64,000 nucleotides of DNA from Sphingomonas trueperi (GCF_011927635.1 NZ_JAATJB010000005.1:248001-312000), one strand, 5' to 3'. Shown: positions 49,585 through 61,119, counted from the stretch's first letter. Notes: a model not told the origin generated them from the sequence alone. Made by a program: numbers and translations.

Positions 49585-51420
49585 ATGTCAATACGCCGCC
49601 TGCCCGAACATCTTGTTAACCGTATCGCTGCCGGCGAGGTGGTCGAACGCCCTGCCAGCGCTCTCAAGGAACTCGTTGAAAACGCAATCGACGCAGGCGC
49701 GACACGGATCACCGTGAAGCTGGCCGGCGGGGGCATCGAATTGATCGAGGTGATCGACGACGGCTGCGGCATGGCGCCCGCCGAAATGGCGCTCGCGCTG
49801 GAGCGCCATGCCACCTCGAAGCTGCCGACCGACGATATCGAGCACGTCGCGACGTTGGGTTTCCGCGGCGAGGCGCTGCCCTCGATCGCCAGCGTCGCGC
49901 AGCTGACGCTCGAAAGCCGGGTGCGCGGCGCGGAAGGCTGGTCGCTCACCGTGGACAATGGTGCGAGGATCGCCGAGGGGCCGGCCGCGCTGCCGCCCGG
50001 CACGCGGGTGCGGGTGGAGGCGCTGTTCGGCCGCGTGCCGGCCCGCCGCAAGTTCCTGCGCTCGACCCGGGCCGAATATGCCGCCTGCCTCGACGGCATG
50101 AAGCGGCTCGCCATGGCGCGGCCCGACATCGCCTTCGCGGTCGAGCATGACGGCCGCCGCGTGCTGAGCGTGCAGGGCGGCGAGAGCCGGCCCGCGCGGG
50201 TCGCGGCGCTCACCGATCGGGCGCTGCAGGAGAACAGCGTCGCGATCGATTTCGAGCGCGAGGGGCTGGTGCTCGGCGGGGTGGCGAGCATCCCGACCTT
50301 CAACCGCGGCGTGGCGGACCACCAATATCTGTTCGTCAACGGCCGGCCGGTGAAGGACCGGCTGCTCGTCGGTGCGGTGCGCGGCGCCTATGCCGAGATG
50401 CTCGCGCGGGATCGGCACCCGGTGGTGGCATTGTTCCTCGACGTGCCGCCCGAGGTGGTCGACGTGAACGTGCATCCGGCCAAGACCGAAGTGCGCTTCC
50501 GCGATCCGGCATTGGCGCGCGGGCTGATCGTCAGCGGGTTGCGGCGGGCGCTGGATGCGGCGGGGCACAGGAGCGTGCAGCGGCCGAGCGAGGCGGCGCT
50601 GGGCTTGTGGCAGCCGGGGGGCGGGGGGAGCAATAGCCCCTCCCCTTCAGGGGAGGGATTGGGGTGGGGCAGCGTCTCACCGAGACCAAGCTATGATCTG
50701 GCATCCCTCCACCACAACCCCTCCAAGGAGGAGGGGCTTAGACGCTATTCCGGCGCCGTCCGCGATTCCGGCACCTTCTTCGCCGCCGCGCCCCTGGCCC
50801 GCGCCGAACCCGCCCGCCACGAAGCCCCGCTCGCCACCGATTTCCCGCTCGGCGTCGCCCGCGGGCAGGTCGCCAAGACCTATATCGTCGCCGAGGCGCA
50901 GGACGGGCTCGTCCTGGTCGACCAGCACGCAGCGCACGAGCGGCTGGTGCTGGAGCGGATGCGCCGCGCCATGGCCGGCGGCACCGTTCCCTCCCAGGCG
51001 CTGCTCCTCGCCGAAGTGGTCGAGCTGGACGAACCCGGCTGCGACCGGCTCGAAGCCCGCGCGCAGGAACTGCGCGACTTCGGGCTCGAGCTCGAACGCT
51101 TCGGCCCGCGCGCGATGCTGGTCCGGGCGGTGCCCGCCGCGCTCGGCACCGGCGACGTGCACGGCCTCGTCACCGATCTCGCCGACGAGCTCGCCAGCTT
51201 CGACGAGGCGCTGAGCCTGAAGGAGCGGCTCGATCATGTCGCCGCGACCATGGCCTGCCACGGTTCGGTGCGCGCCGGGCGCATCCTGTCGGTCGCCGAG
51301 ATGAACGCGTTGCTCCGCGAGATGGAGGTCACGCCGCATTCGGGCCAGTGCAACCATGGCCGCCCCACCTGGGTGAAGCTGGCGCATGGCGACATCGAGA
51401 AGCTGTTCGGCCGGAAGTGA
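49585..51420 (+). CDS. mutL: DNA mismatch repair protein MutL, with in-frame repeat
   Basis: 611 aa from ATG 49585 (MSIRRLPEHLVNRIAAGE). N-terminal GHKL ATPase: ELVENAIDAGA, DDGCGM, GFRGEALPSI. The C-terminal domain keeps the endonuclease motif DQHA-x2-E-x4-E (DQHAAHERLVLE), as in bacteria without MutH. In the linker between the two (about residues 351-385) the coding sequence is a copy of the 105-bp repeat found between genes at 7871-7975, read in frame as a Ser/Pro/Gly-rich stretch (NSPSPSGEGLGWG and onward). Its length is a multiple of three and it brings no stop. The region is normally a flexible, variable linker, so function is probably kept. Confidence 0.96.
   Translation: MSIRRLPEHLVNRIAAGEVVERPASALKELVENAIDAGATRITVKLAGGGIELIEVIDDGCGMAPAEMALALERHATSKLPTDDIEHVATLGFRGEALPSIASVAQLTLESRVRGAEGWSLTVDNGARIAEGPAALPPGTRVRVEALFGRVPARRKFLRSTRAEYAACLDGMKRLAMARPDIAFAVEHDGRRVLSVQGGESRPARVAALTDRALQENSVAIDFEREGLVLGGVASIPTFNRGVADHQYLFVNGRPVKDRLLVGAVRGAYAEMLARDRHPVVALFLDVPPEVVDVNVHPAKTEVRFRDPALARGLIVSGLRRALDAAGHRSVQRPSEAALGLWQPGGGGSNSPSPSGEGLGWGSVSPRPSYDLASLHHNPSKEEGLRRYSGAVRDSGTFFAAAPLARAEPARHEAPLATDFPLGVARGQVAKTYIVAEAQDGLVLVDQHAAHERLVLERMRRAMAGGTVPSQALLLAEVVELDEPGCDRLEARAQELRDFGLELERFGPRAMLVRAVPAALGTGDVHGLVTDLADELASFDEALSLKERLDHVAATMACHGSVRAGRILSVAEMNALLREMEVTPHSGQCNHGRPTWVKLAHGDIEKLFGRK
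50635..50739. repeat. 105-bp repeat element inside mutL
   Basis: Matches the reverse complement of 7871-7975: the first 23 bases are identical and the centre GTCTCACCGAGACCA is shared; a run of about 9 bases in the middle and the last 25 bases differ more. Ends are hairpin-forming (CCCCTCCCCTTCAGGGGAGGG and CCCCTCC-aa-GGAGGAGGGG). The frame of mutL passes through it. Confidence 0.85.
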
Positions 51421-51427
51421 CCGCCGA

Positions 51428-52078
51428 TCAGCGCTGCAGGGCGTAGCGGAGGCGCACCGGGCGGCCATCCTTGGTCGCGCTGACGTTCACGACGCAGATA
51501 TGCTCCATCTTGCTGTGCGGGCCGCAGCCGATGCCGGCGAATTTGAGCTTGGCATCGAACAGCAGCCTGCGGTGGCCGCGATCGGGCACGCCGTCGTCGA
51601 CGATCATCTGGCGCACCACCTCCTCGGCATTGTCGAAGCCATAGGCGATCGCCTCGCCGACGAAGATGTCGCCGCCGTGCCGCTTCACCCGGATGCCGGG
51701 ATCGCTGCCATCGGCACCGCGATGCCCCCGTGCGCCGAGCGCACCCTGCTCGCGGGAGAAGTCCACCGCAGTCAGCGCGAGGATCTCGGCCTGGGTGAGC
51801 GGTGGGAGCGGTTCCTGCCGTTCGAGAAAGGCGATGGTCTCGTCGACCACCACCGTGCCCTCGCGGGTGAGTATCCCGTTATAGTCGCCCGGCAGATAGA
51901 CGACGGCACCGTCGAAATAGCTGCGATATTCGCGCAGCTTCTCGGCATAGGCGCGGGGATTGGCCCGCGCGGCGTTGATCTGGGCGAGGACCGAATCCTC
52001 GAGCGTTTGCGCATGCAGCGCCGTCGCCGCGAATAGCGACAGGAGAGGCGCGCATATCGCGAGCACGCGATACGACAT
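51428..52078 (-). CDS. Secreted CAP/SCP-domain protein
   Basis: 216 aa from ATG 52078. Signal peptide ending ATALHAQ. The CAP domain (sterol-carrier/allergen V5 type) is shown by INAARANPRAYAEKL, a central AVDFSREQGALGARGHRG and GHRRLLFDAKLKFAGIGC. The conserved His/Glu pair of the CAP cavity is partly present (GHRG, GEAIAYG). Bacterial CAP proteins are secreted and poorly characterised; some bind lipids. Convergent with mutL. Confidence 0.85.
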   Translation of the reverse strand: MSYRVLAICAPLLSLFAATALHAQTLEDSVLAQINAARANPRAYAEKLREYRSYFDGAVVYLPGDYNGILTREGTVVVDETIAFLERQEPLPPLTQAEILALTAVDFSREQGALGARGHRGADGSDPGIRVKRHGGDIFVGEAIAYGFDNAEEVVRQMIVDDGVPDRGHRRLLFDAKLKFAGIGCGPHSKMEHICVVNVSATKDGRPVRLRYALQR

Positions 52079-52187
52079 AGGACAAAACCCCAAACCTCCC
52101 GGTCAGGGGTGTATCTGCACGACTCGTGGATAATCAAGCGTAATAATTGCGTAGGCGAAAGGAAGCGATCGCCCGCCAGACGCGCTG

Positions 52188-53063
52188 TCAGAGCGTGCGG
52201 ATCAGCCCTTCCTGGGTGACGCTCGCCACCAGCCGACCGTCCCGCGCGTAGATGCTGCCGCGATTGAAGCCGCGGGTGTGGCCGGCCCAGGGACTGTCGG
52301 TCGCGTAGAGCAGCCAGTCGTCGAAGCGGAACGGCTCGTGCAGCCAGAGCGCATGGTCGAGGCTGGCGGTCTGCACCTCGCCGCTCATCCAGCTGACCCC
52401 GTGCGGCAGCATGCAGGTGCCGAGCAGGGTCATGTCGCTGGCATAGGCAAGCATCGCGCGGTGGAGCGCGGGTTCCTCAGGCAGGGGGGCGACGACGCGG
52501 AACCAGCTATGTTGCCGCGGTTCGCGGGGCTCGGGCTGGAACCAGTTGCGCGGGTTGACCGGGCGGATCTCGATCGGCCTGGCGCGGAGAAAGAAGCGCT
52601 TGAACTTCTCGGGAATCTGATCGCGGATTGCCTCGCGCAGCTCGGCCTCGGAGCGGAGGTCCTCGGGCGGCGGCACCTCGGGCATCGCGTCCTGGTGGAG
52701 CAGCCCCTCCGCGGGCAGCTGGAACGAGGCCGCCATGTTGAGGATCGGCTTGCCCTTTTGCATCGCGATCACGCGGCGATTGGCGAAGCTGCGCCCCTCG
52801 AAATCGCGCACCACGCGGTAGAGGATCGGGTAGTTCTCGTCGCCCGGGCGCATGAAATAGGCGTGGAGCGAATGCGCGACCTTGCCGTCCTCGACCGAGC
52901 GCTGCGCCGCCTGCAGCGCCTGGGCGATCACCTGTCCGCCGAACACCCGGCCGACGCCGCCCGGCTGGCGCGCGCCGCGGTAGAGATCGGTATCGAGCGT
53001 CTCGACGTCGAGCAGCGCGGTTAGGCCGGCGACCAACTCCTCGGGGGATTTCGCGTCGGTCAT
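52188..53063 (-). CDS. tesB: Acyl-CoA thioesterase II
   Basis: 291 aa double-hotdog enzyme. GRVFGGQVIAQAL (N-terminal hotdog) and the C-terminal block SLDHALWLHEPF with DSPWAGHTRGFNRGSIYARDG carry the Asp/Thr/Gln-type catalytic region of TesB. It hydrolyses acyl-CoA to free acid and CoA. Its ATG overlaps the stop of the upstream acyl-CoA dehydrogenase (TGATG). Last gene of the leftward acyl-CoA block. Confidence 0.95.
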   Translation of the reverse strand: MTDAKSPEELVAGLTALLDVETLDTDLYRGARQPGGVGRVFGGQVIAQALQAAQRSVEDGKVAHSLHAYFMRPGDENYPILYRVVRDFEGRSFANRRVIAMQKGKPILNMAASFQLPAEGLLHQDAMPEVPPPEDLRSEAELREAIRDQIPEKFKRFFLRARPIEIRPVNPRNWFQPEPREPRQHSWFRVVAPLPEEPALHRAMLAYASDMTLLGTCMLPHGVSWMSGEVQTASLDHALWLHEPFRFDDWLLYATDSPWAGHTRGFNRGSIYARDGRLVASVTQEGLIRTL

Positions 53064-54187
53064 CAGTAGCCGGCCGCCTCCGCCAGCGCATTGGCGTGAT
53101 AGTTGGAGTCGCCGAACATCTCGGCCAGCACGCGCGCGCGCTTCATGTAGAAGCCGATGTCATATTCGTCGGTCATGCCGATGCCGCCATGCATCTGGAT
53201 ACCCTCTTGCACCGCGAGGGTGGTGGCAAGCCCGGTCATTGCCTTGGCGATGGCGACGGCTTCGTCCGCCGGTTCGCCGGCATCGAGCAGCTGCTGCGCC
53301 TTGAGTGTCGCGGCGCGGGCGACTTCCAGCTCGCTATAGAGATGCGCGGCGCGGTGCTGGAGCGCCTGGAAGCTGCCGATCAATGTGCCGAACTGCTTGC
53401 GTTCCTTCAGGTACCCGATCGTCATGTCGCTCGCGCCCGCGCCGACCCCGAGCAGTTCGGCCGAGGCACCGGCGCCGGCGGCGCGGAGCAGCCGGCCCAG
53501 CGGATCGGCACAGGCATCGATCTCGCCGACCACCGCATCGGCGGTGACTTCGACGCCGTCGAAGCTGGCATGCGCGGCGAGGCTGGAATCGGCGAGGCGT
53601 TCGGGGCGGAGGTCGAGGCCCGCCGCCTTGGGGTCGATCGCGAACAGGGTGATGCCTGCCGCATCGGTATCGCTGCCGGCGGTGCGCGCGGTGACGAGGA
53701 TCAGGTCGGCGGCATGGGCGTGATGGGCGAAGCGCTTGGTGCCGCTCAGGCGGAAGCCGTTGCCGGCGCGCTCGGCCTTGAGGGCGACGGCGCGGCCGAA
53801 CTTGGGTTTCTCGTCATGCGCGATCGCGATCACCGCTTCGCCCGCGGCAATGCCGGGGAACCAGCGATCGGCATGCGCCGTGCCCTTCAGCGCCTCGACC
53901 GCGGCAACGGCGGTCGAGAGGAAGGGGGAGGGGGTGAGGTTGCGGCCGATCTCCTCCAGCACCACGCCCGCCTCGACATGGCCGAGGCCCAGCCCGCCCG
54001 AAGCTTCAGGGATCAGGATGCCGGTAAGGCCCATCTCGGCGAACTGCTTCCACAGGTCGCGGCTGAAGCCGGTGGGATCCTTGGCGTCGCGCAGCGCGCG
54101 GAGGTGGCGGACGGGGGCATGTTCGGCGACGAACTCGCGGGCGGTGTCGCGGAGCATCGTCTGTTCGTCGTTGAGGTAGAGCGGCAT
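53063..54187 (-). CDS. Acyl-CoA dehydrogenase (short partner)
   Basis: 374 aa flavoprotein of the ACAD family. GLTGILIPEASGGLG (N-terminal helical domain), LSGTKRFAHHAHAADLILV (beta domain) and C-terminal QALQHRAAHLYSELEVARAA and QMHGGIGMTDEYDI. It starts at ATG 54187. It forms a pair with the longer ACAD upstream, and such adjacent divergent ACADs often make heteromers. Oxidises acyl-CoA to enoyl-CoA; chain specificity unknown. Confidence 0.92.
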   Translation of the reverse strand: MPLYLNDEQTMLRDTAREFVAEHAPVRHLRALRDAKDPTGFSRDLWKQFAEMGLTGILIPEASGGLGLGHVEAGVVLEEIGRNLTPSPFLSTAVAAVEALKGTAHADRWFPGIAAGEAVIAIAHDEKPKFGRAVALKAERAGNGFRLSGTKRFAHHAHAADLILVTARTAGSDTDAAGITLFAIDPKAAGLDLRPERLADSSLAAHASFDGVEVTADAVVGEIDACADPLGRLLRAAGAGASAELLGVGAGASDMTIGYLKERKQFGTLIGSFQALQHRAAHLYSELEVARAATLKAQQLLDAGEPADEAVAIAKAMTGLATTLAVQEGIQMHGGIGMTDEYDIGFYMKRARVLAEMFGDSNYHANALAEAAGY

Positions 54188-54201
54188 GGTTCCATTCCTC
54201 C

Positions 54202-54311
54202 CTCTCCCCCTGCGGGGGAGAGCCGGGGAGAGGGGCAGTCTCTCGCGCCGGCCCGTTTGTGACTGTGGGACTGCCCCTCTCCCAACCCTCTCCCCGGTGG
54301 GGAGAGGGCTT
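54202..54311. repeat. Nested GC-rich inverted repeats between two ACAD genes
   Basis: CTCTCCCCC-tgc-GGGGGAGAG (54202-54222), a long pair of 15-base arms (54226-54240 with 54269-54283), and CCCTCTCCCC-ggt-GGGGAGAGGG (to 54309). The three together fold as a large structure. They fill the 125 bases between the ACAD genes and may protect or process the message. Confidence 0.8.
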
Positions 54312-54312
54312 T

Positions 54313-55497
54313 TCAGCCCGGCAGTTCGAGGATGCGCTTGGCGACGATGTTGAGCTGGATCTCGCTGGTCCCGCCCTCGATCGAATTGGCCTTTGTGCGC
54401 AGCCAGGCGCGCGGCCTGGCGCCCTTGGCCGAGGCCTCGCTCTCCCATTCGAGCGCATCCGATCCGCCGGCGGCCATGATCAGTTCGTGGCGCTGCTTGT
54501 TCAGCTCGGTGCCGACATATTTCATCATGCTCGGCTGGGCGGGATGGGCGCGGCCGGCCTTGAGCTCGTCGAGAAAGCGCTCGGACATCGCCGAGAAGGC
54601 GCGCATCCGTACCTCGAACAGCGCGATCTGCGCGCGTAGGATCGGATCGGCGAGCCGGCCCTGGTCGTCGAGCCCGATCGTCGCGATCGCGCCTTCGATC
54701 AGCGGATTGCCGCCCGCCCGGTCCAGCCCCATGCCCGAGATCATCTCGCGCTCATGGCCGAGCAGATACTTCGCGACGTCCCAGCCCTTGTTCTCGTCGT
54801 GCACGCGCTGGGACTTGGGCACCTTCACATTGTCGAAGAAGGTCTCGCAGAAGGGCGAATAGCCCGAGATCAGCAGGATCGGCTTGGTCGAGACGCCGGG
54901 CGAGGCCATGTCGAACAGCACGAAGCTGATCCCGCCCTGCTTGGTCTCCTTGGAGGTGCGGACCAGGCAGAAGATCCAGTCGGCCTTGTCGGCATAGCTG
55001 GTCCACACCTTCTGGCCGTTGACGACATAATGGTCGCCGGCATCCTCGGCCCAAGTCTGCAGCCCGGCGAGGTCCGAGCCGGCATTGGGTTCGGAATAGC
55101 CCTGGCACCAGCGGATCTCGCCGCGCGCGATCTTGGGCAAATGCTCCAGCTTCTGTTCTTCGGTGCCATATTTGAGCAGCGCGGGCCCGAGCATCGAGAT
55201 GCCGAAGCTGTTGAGCGGGGTGCGCGCGCCCATCCGCTTCATTTCCTCGCGCAGGATCTTGGTCTCGGCTGGGGAGAGTCCGCCGCCGCCATATTGGGTC
55301 GGCCAGTCGGGCACGGTCCAGCCGCGCGCGGCCATGCGGTCCATCCAGAGCTTCTGGTCGGGATGCGCCCAGTCGGGATTGCGCCCGCCCCAGACGATGT
55401 CCTTCTCCGATCGGATCGGTTCGCGCATCGCGGGCGGGCAGTTCGCCTCCAGCCAGGCGCGGGTGTCGCTGCGGAAGCTATCGAGATCCTGCGTCAT
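54313..55497 (-). CDS. Acyl-CoA dehydrogenase (long partner)
   Basis: 394 aa from ATG 55497 (or 55500); GGGAGAGG is directly upstream. Marks: YSEPNAGSDLAGL (FAD/acyl site), WTSYADKADWIF, and the C-terminal EGGTSEIQLNIVAKRIL. Different subfamily from the neighbouring ACAD; sequence similarity between the two is low. Downstream of a FadJ-like gene and upstream of the short ACAD in a leftward block. Confidence 0.93.
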   Translation of the reverse strand: MTQDLDSFRSDTRAWLEANCPPAMREPIRSEKDIVWGGRNPDWAHPDQKLWMDRMAARGWTVPDWPTQYGGGGLSPAETKILREEMKRMGARTPLNSFGISMLGPALLKYGTEEQKLEHLPKIARGEIRWCQGYSEPNAGSDLAGLQTWAEDAGDHYVVNGQKVWTSYADKADWIFCLVRTSKETKQGGISFVLFDMASPGVSTKPILLISGYSPFCETFFDNVKVPKSQRVHDENKGWDVAKYLLGHEREMISGMGLDRAGGNPLIEGAIATIGLDDQGRLADPILRAQIALFEVRMRAFSAMSERFLDELKAGRAHPAQPSMMKYVGTELNKQRHELIMAAGGSDALEWESEASAKGARPRAWLRTKANSIEGGTSEIQLNIVAKRILELPG

Positions 55498-55517
55498 CAT
55501 CCTCTCCCTTCCAAACC

Positions 55518-55657
55518 CCTCTCCCCTCGGGAGAGGGAGGGGCCCGCCGCCGTCAGGCGGTGGGAGGGTGAGGGGGGCCATGTTAGCCGATTATCCCGCT
55601 CACCCTTACCTTTCCGGCGCGGCGCGCCTCCCTCCCTCTCCCAGCGGGAGAGGGAGA
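55518..55657. repeat. Paired GC-rich palindromes between FadJ-like and ACAD genes
   Basis: CCTCTCCC-ctc-GGGAGAGG (55518-55536) and CCCTCTCCC-agc-GGGAGAGGG (about 55635-55655) flank a stretch with CCGCCGCC/GGCGG arms. Same general type as the element at 54202, inside the same transcript. Confidence 0.75.
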
Positions 55658-55665
55658 GTGATTGG

Positions 55666-57690
<2,025 letters not shown>

Positions 57691-57784
57691 GCGTTCGAAC
57701 TCCTTGGTTCGGATTGCCGGCCTGGGGCCGGGAGCGGGGTGAAGGGCAGGGCGCGCGGTGCGGGGAGAACGCCACCACCAGCCG

Positions 57785-57878
57785 TCATCCCCGCGAAGGC
57801 GGGGATCCATTGGCGCTGATGCCGCGGTTCTTTCCCCCAACGCACAGGCGAATGGATCCCCGCCTTCGCGGGGATGAC
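57785..57878. repeat. Inverted repeat with 28-base arms (GTCATCCCCGCGAAGG type)
   Basis: Arms 57785-57812 and 57851-57878 are perfect reverse complements beginning GTCATCCCCGCGAAGG. Each arm has its own hairpin (CCCCGC-gaag-GCGGGG). Elements of this sequence are common in proteobacterial intergenic DNA. No transposase here; it is a palindromic repeat pair between two genes. Confidence 0.9.
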
Positions 57879-57907
57879 GATGGGAAGGGAGGAGAGGACT
57901 TCCCGTA

Positions 57908-59131
57908 TCACCGCGTCAGCGCCGAATAGATCAGCGTCTTCAGCTCGCGCCGTATCGGGTAGAGCATCGACGGCGAGAATTGCGTCATGAACACCATCGA
58001 AAGCCGCTCGACCGGATCGACGAAAAAGGCAGTCGAGAACATCCCGCCCCAGTAGAATTCGCCGGCCGAGCCCGGAATCATCGTCCTGGCGACGTCCATG
58101 GTGATCGCGAAGCCCAGGCCGAAGCCGACCCCGGCATTGGTCGTCTCGTTGAACAGCCCGCGCGACAGGCTGGCGAGGTCGCGGCCGCCGGGCAAATGGT
58201 TGATCGTCATCAGCTGGACGGTCTTGGGCGAGACGAGCCGCACGCCGTCGAGCGCGCCGCCGTTCAGCATCAGCGTGTTGAAGCGGTGATAGTCGAGCGC
58301 GCTCGAGACCAGCCCGCCGCCGCCGGACAACAGCCTGGGGAAGCGCGACCAGGCCGAGGCCTCGCCGCGATCGTACAGCACGCGGCCTTCGCCTTCCTTC
58401 ATCGTCCAGCAGTCGGCAAGCCGGTGGACCTTGTCCTCCGGTACCTGGAAGAAGGTGTCGCGCATCCCCAGCGGCGCGAAGATCCGCTCGGCGAAGAATC
58501 GGTCGAGCGTCATCCCCGAGAGCCGCTCGACCACCGCGCCGAGCACGTCGGTCGCGACCGAATAGGTCCAGGCCTCGCCCGGCGAGAATTCCAGCGGCAG
58601 CATGCCGAGCGTGGCGACGAACTGGTCGAGCGTCAGATTGCCGTGCCAGCTCTCGATCCGCTCGGCCCGATAGGCGGCGTCGACCGGGGTGCGCTCCTGG
58701 AACCCGTAGGTGAGGCCGGCGGTGTGGCGCAGCAGGTCGACCATCCGCATCGGCTGCGCTGTAGGGGTGGTGACGAAGGGTTCGCCATTCCCGCCGCCCG
58801 CATAGACGCCGACGCCCTTCAGTTCGGGCAGCACATGGTGGACCGGCGTGTCGAGCGCGACCAGGCCTTCCTCCAGCAGCATCATGAAGGCGAGGCTGGT
58901 GATCGGCTTGGTCATCGAGGCGATGCGGAACAGCGTCGATTCGTCGACCGCCGTGCCGTCCTCGCGCGCCGCGCCCTGGTGCGAAAAATGGACGATCCGC
59001 CCGTCGCGCGCGAGCAGCAGCTGCGCGTGCGGCAGCTTGCCGGTGTCGAGATAGCGCGCCTTCACAAAGGCATCGATCCGCGCCAGCCGGGCGGCATCGA
59101 GTCCATGGGTAGTCGGGTCGTCCACTTGCAT
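57908..59131 (-). CDS. Beta-lactamase-fold serine hydrolase (class C/EstB type)
   Basis: 407 aa from ATG 59131 (an ATG 12 bases upstream is also in frame). The S-x-x-K motif is SMTK (about 88-91), the Tyr motif is YSVA (about 190), and the C-terminal GLGFAITMD and GEFYWGGMF hold the third motif region. No signal peptide, so a cytoplasmic esterase or amidase rather than a lactamase is more likely. It precedes the beta-oxidation block in direction and could be part of it. Divergent from the acyl-CoA ligase. Confidence 0.88.
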   Translation of the reverse strand: MQVDDPTTHGLDAARLARIDAFVKARYLDTGKLPHAQLLLARDGRIVHFSHQGAAREDGTAVDESTLFRIASMTKPITSLAFMMLLEEGLVALDTPVHHVLPELKGVGVYAGGGNGEPFVTTPTAQPMRMVDLLRHTAGLTYGFQERTPVDAAYRAERIESWHGNLTLDQFVATLGMLPLEFSPGEAWTYSVATDVLGAVVERLSGMTLDRFFAERIFAPLGMRDTFFQVPEDKVHRLADCWTMKEGEGRVLYDRGEASAWSRFPRLLSGGGGLVSSALDYHRFNTLMLNGGALDGVRLVSPKTVQLMTINHLPGGRDLASLSRGLFNETTNAGVGFGLGFAITMDVARTMIPGSAGEFYWGGMFSTAFFVDPVERLSMVFMTQFSPSMLYPIRRELKTLIYSALTR

Positions 59132-59275
59132 CGTTGGCGGCATACCTCTCGTTCGAAACGCGTGCAATGCACCTTCTGGCGGGCGCCCGCTTTCTATTGC
59201 CTTGAGCGCGCGGCAAATCAACACTAACGTGTGCACCGGTTGGTCAACGAGCCAAACCCAAAGTTCAGAAAGTCG

Positions 59276-61039
59276 ATGGAGAGCGCTGCCTTGACCCTTG
59301 AACCGATCGTGCCCTTGCCCCCCGACTGGCCCAAAGCCCCGCTCGCCGCCGTTGACGCGATGCTCACCGCCCCCGGCGCCAAGTTCGAAATGGACACCGT
59401 GGAAATCCGCGGGGTTTCCACGCGCGTGTGGAAGAACGCGCCGCCCACGGCCGCGATCCTCGCCCGGCTCGCGCGCGGCTATGGCGATCGGCCCTTCACC
59501 ATCTACCAGGACGAGCGGGTCAGCTACGAGGCGAACTACCGCGCCACCTGCCATCTCGCGTCCTGGATGCAGGCCAAGGGCGTGGCCAAGGGCGATCGGG
59601 TGGCGCTGGCGATGCGCAACCTGCCCGAGTGGCCGACGATCTTCTTCGCCGCGGTGAGCATCGGCGCGATCCTGGTGCCGCTCAATGCCTGGTGGACCGG
59701 CACCGAGCTCGAATACGGCATGAAGGATTCGGGCGCCAAGCTGCTGTTCGTCGACGGTGAGCGGCACGAGCGGCTCAAGCAATGCTACGCCGCGCTCCCC
59801 GATCTGGAGCAGGTGGTGGTGAGCCGCGCCTGTTCGCCCATCGAGGGCGATGCGGTCGCACTGGAGTCGATCCTCGGGCCCTGCAACAGCTGGGCTGACC
59901 TTACCGACATCGCCTTTCCGGAAGTGGGCATCGCGCCGGACGACGATGTCACCCTCTTCTATACCAGCGGCACCACCGGCCATCCCAAAGGGGCGGTGGG
60001 CACGCATCGCAACCTGATGACCAATATCCTCACCTCGGGCTATTCGGTCGCGCGGTCGATGCTGCGCCGGGGCGAGGTGCCGCCCGCCGCGCCGCCCCAC
60101 AAGGTGGGCCTGCTGGTGATCCCGCTGTTCCACGTCACCGCCTGCAGCGCCGGGCTGATGGCGCTGATCGCGGCGGGCGGCACGGTGGTGTTCATGCGCC
60201 GCTGGGAGCCGATCGAGGCGATGGAGATCATCCAGCGCGAGAAGGTCAACCAGACCGGCGGCGTGCCGACCATCGCCTGGCAGCTGCTCGAGCATCCCGA
60301 GCGCCACCACTACGACCTGTCGAGCCTGGAGAGCATTTCCTATGGCGGCGCGCCCTCGGCACCCGAGCTGGTCAAGCGGATCTTCCAGGAATTCGGCGCG
60401 CTCCCCGGCAATGGCTGGGGCATGACCGAGACGATGGCGACGGTGACGCATCATCTCGGCGAGGAATATCTCGCCCGGCCGACCAGCGCCGGGCCGCCGG
60501 TGCCGGTCGCCGAGCTCAAGGTCATGGACGTCGACGGCGTGCGCGAACTGCCGGTCGGCGAGGTCGGCGAACTCTGGGCCAAGGGGCCGATGATCGTGAA
60601 GGGCTATTGGAACAAGCCCGAGGCGACCGCCGAGACCTTCCGCGACGGCTGGGTGCGCACCGGCGATCTCGCGCGGCTCGACGAGGAAGGGTTCCTCTAT
60701 GTCGTCGATCGCGCCAAGGACATCATCATCCGCGGCGGCGAGAATATCTACTCGTCGGAAGTGGAGGACGTGCTCTACGCGCACCCGGCGGTGACCGACG
60801 CGGCGCTGATCGGCATCCCGCATCGCACGCTGGGCGAGGAGCCGGTGGCGGTGGTCCACCTCGCGCCGGGCACCAGCGCGACCGAGGCGGAGCTGCAGGC
60901 CTTCGTCCGCGAGCGGATCGCGGCGTTCAAGGTGCCGGTGGCGATCCGCTTCTCGGCCGAGACGCTGCCGAGGAATGCGAATGGCAAGATCCTGAAGAAG
61001 GATCTCAAGGCGCTGTTTGTTACCGACAAGGCGGCGTGA
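59276..61039 (+). CDS. Acyl-CoA ligase (AMP-forming)
   Basis: 587 aa. Adenylate-forming motifs: FYTSGTTGHPKGAVGTH (A3 P-loop), GWGMTETMA (A5), GDLARLDEEGFLYVVDRAKD (A7-A8), and NANGKILKKDL with the C-terminal catalytic Lys (A10). An N-terminal extension of about 60 residues precedes the core. It activates a fatty or aromatic-like acid with CoA, feeding the divergent beta-oxidation block. The GC-rich palindrome at 61073 follows it as terminator. Confidence 0.93.
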   Translation: MESAALTLEPIVPLPPDWPKAPLAAVDAMLTAPGAKFEMDTVEIRGVSTRVWKNAPPTAAILARLARGYGDRPFTIYQDERVSYEANYRATCHLASWMQAKGVAKGDRVALAMRNLPEWPTIFFAAVSIGAILVPLNAWWTGTELEYGMKDSGAKLLFVDGERHERLKQCYAALPDLEQVVVSRACSPIEGDAVALESILGPCNSWADLTDIAFPEVGIAPDDDVTLFYTSGTTGHPKGAVGTHRNLMTNILTSGYSVARSMLRRGEVPPAAPPHKVGLLVIPLFHVTACSAGLMALIAAGGTVVFMRRWEPIEAMEIIQREKVNQTGGVPTIAWQLLEHPERHHYDLSSLESISYGGAPSAPELVKRIFQEFGALPGNGWGMTETMATVTHHLGEEYLARPTSAGPPVPVAELKVMDVDGVRELPVGEVGELWAKGPMIVKGYWNKPEATAETFRDGWVRTGDLARLDEEGFLYVVDRAKDIIIRGGENIYSSEVEDVLYAHPAVTDAALIGIPHRTLGEEPVAVVHLAPGTSATEAELQAFVRERIAAFKVPVAIRFSAETLPRNANGKILKKDLKALFVTDKAA

Positions 61040-61072
61040 GCTAGCGCGTATCCGTCGCCGCTTCTTCTAATC

Positions 61073-61094
61073 CCCCTCCCGCTTGCGGGAGGGG
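61073..61094. terminator. GC-rich palindrome acting as terminator between convergent genes
   Basis: CCCCTCCCGC-tt-GCGGGAGGGG, identical to 12170-12191, lies between the ligase and the DeoR gene. CGTTTTCG follows on the rightward strand. A repeat that probably also stops transcription. Confidence 0.7.
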
Positions 61095-61119
61095 CGTTTT
61101 CGTGCGCGGCCGCGTACGC

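Noticed and set aside
57785..57878. Perfect inverted repeat suggesting an insertion sequence
   Set aside because: Only 38 bases lie between the arms, with no transposase; it is a palindromic repeat pair.
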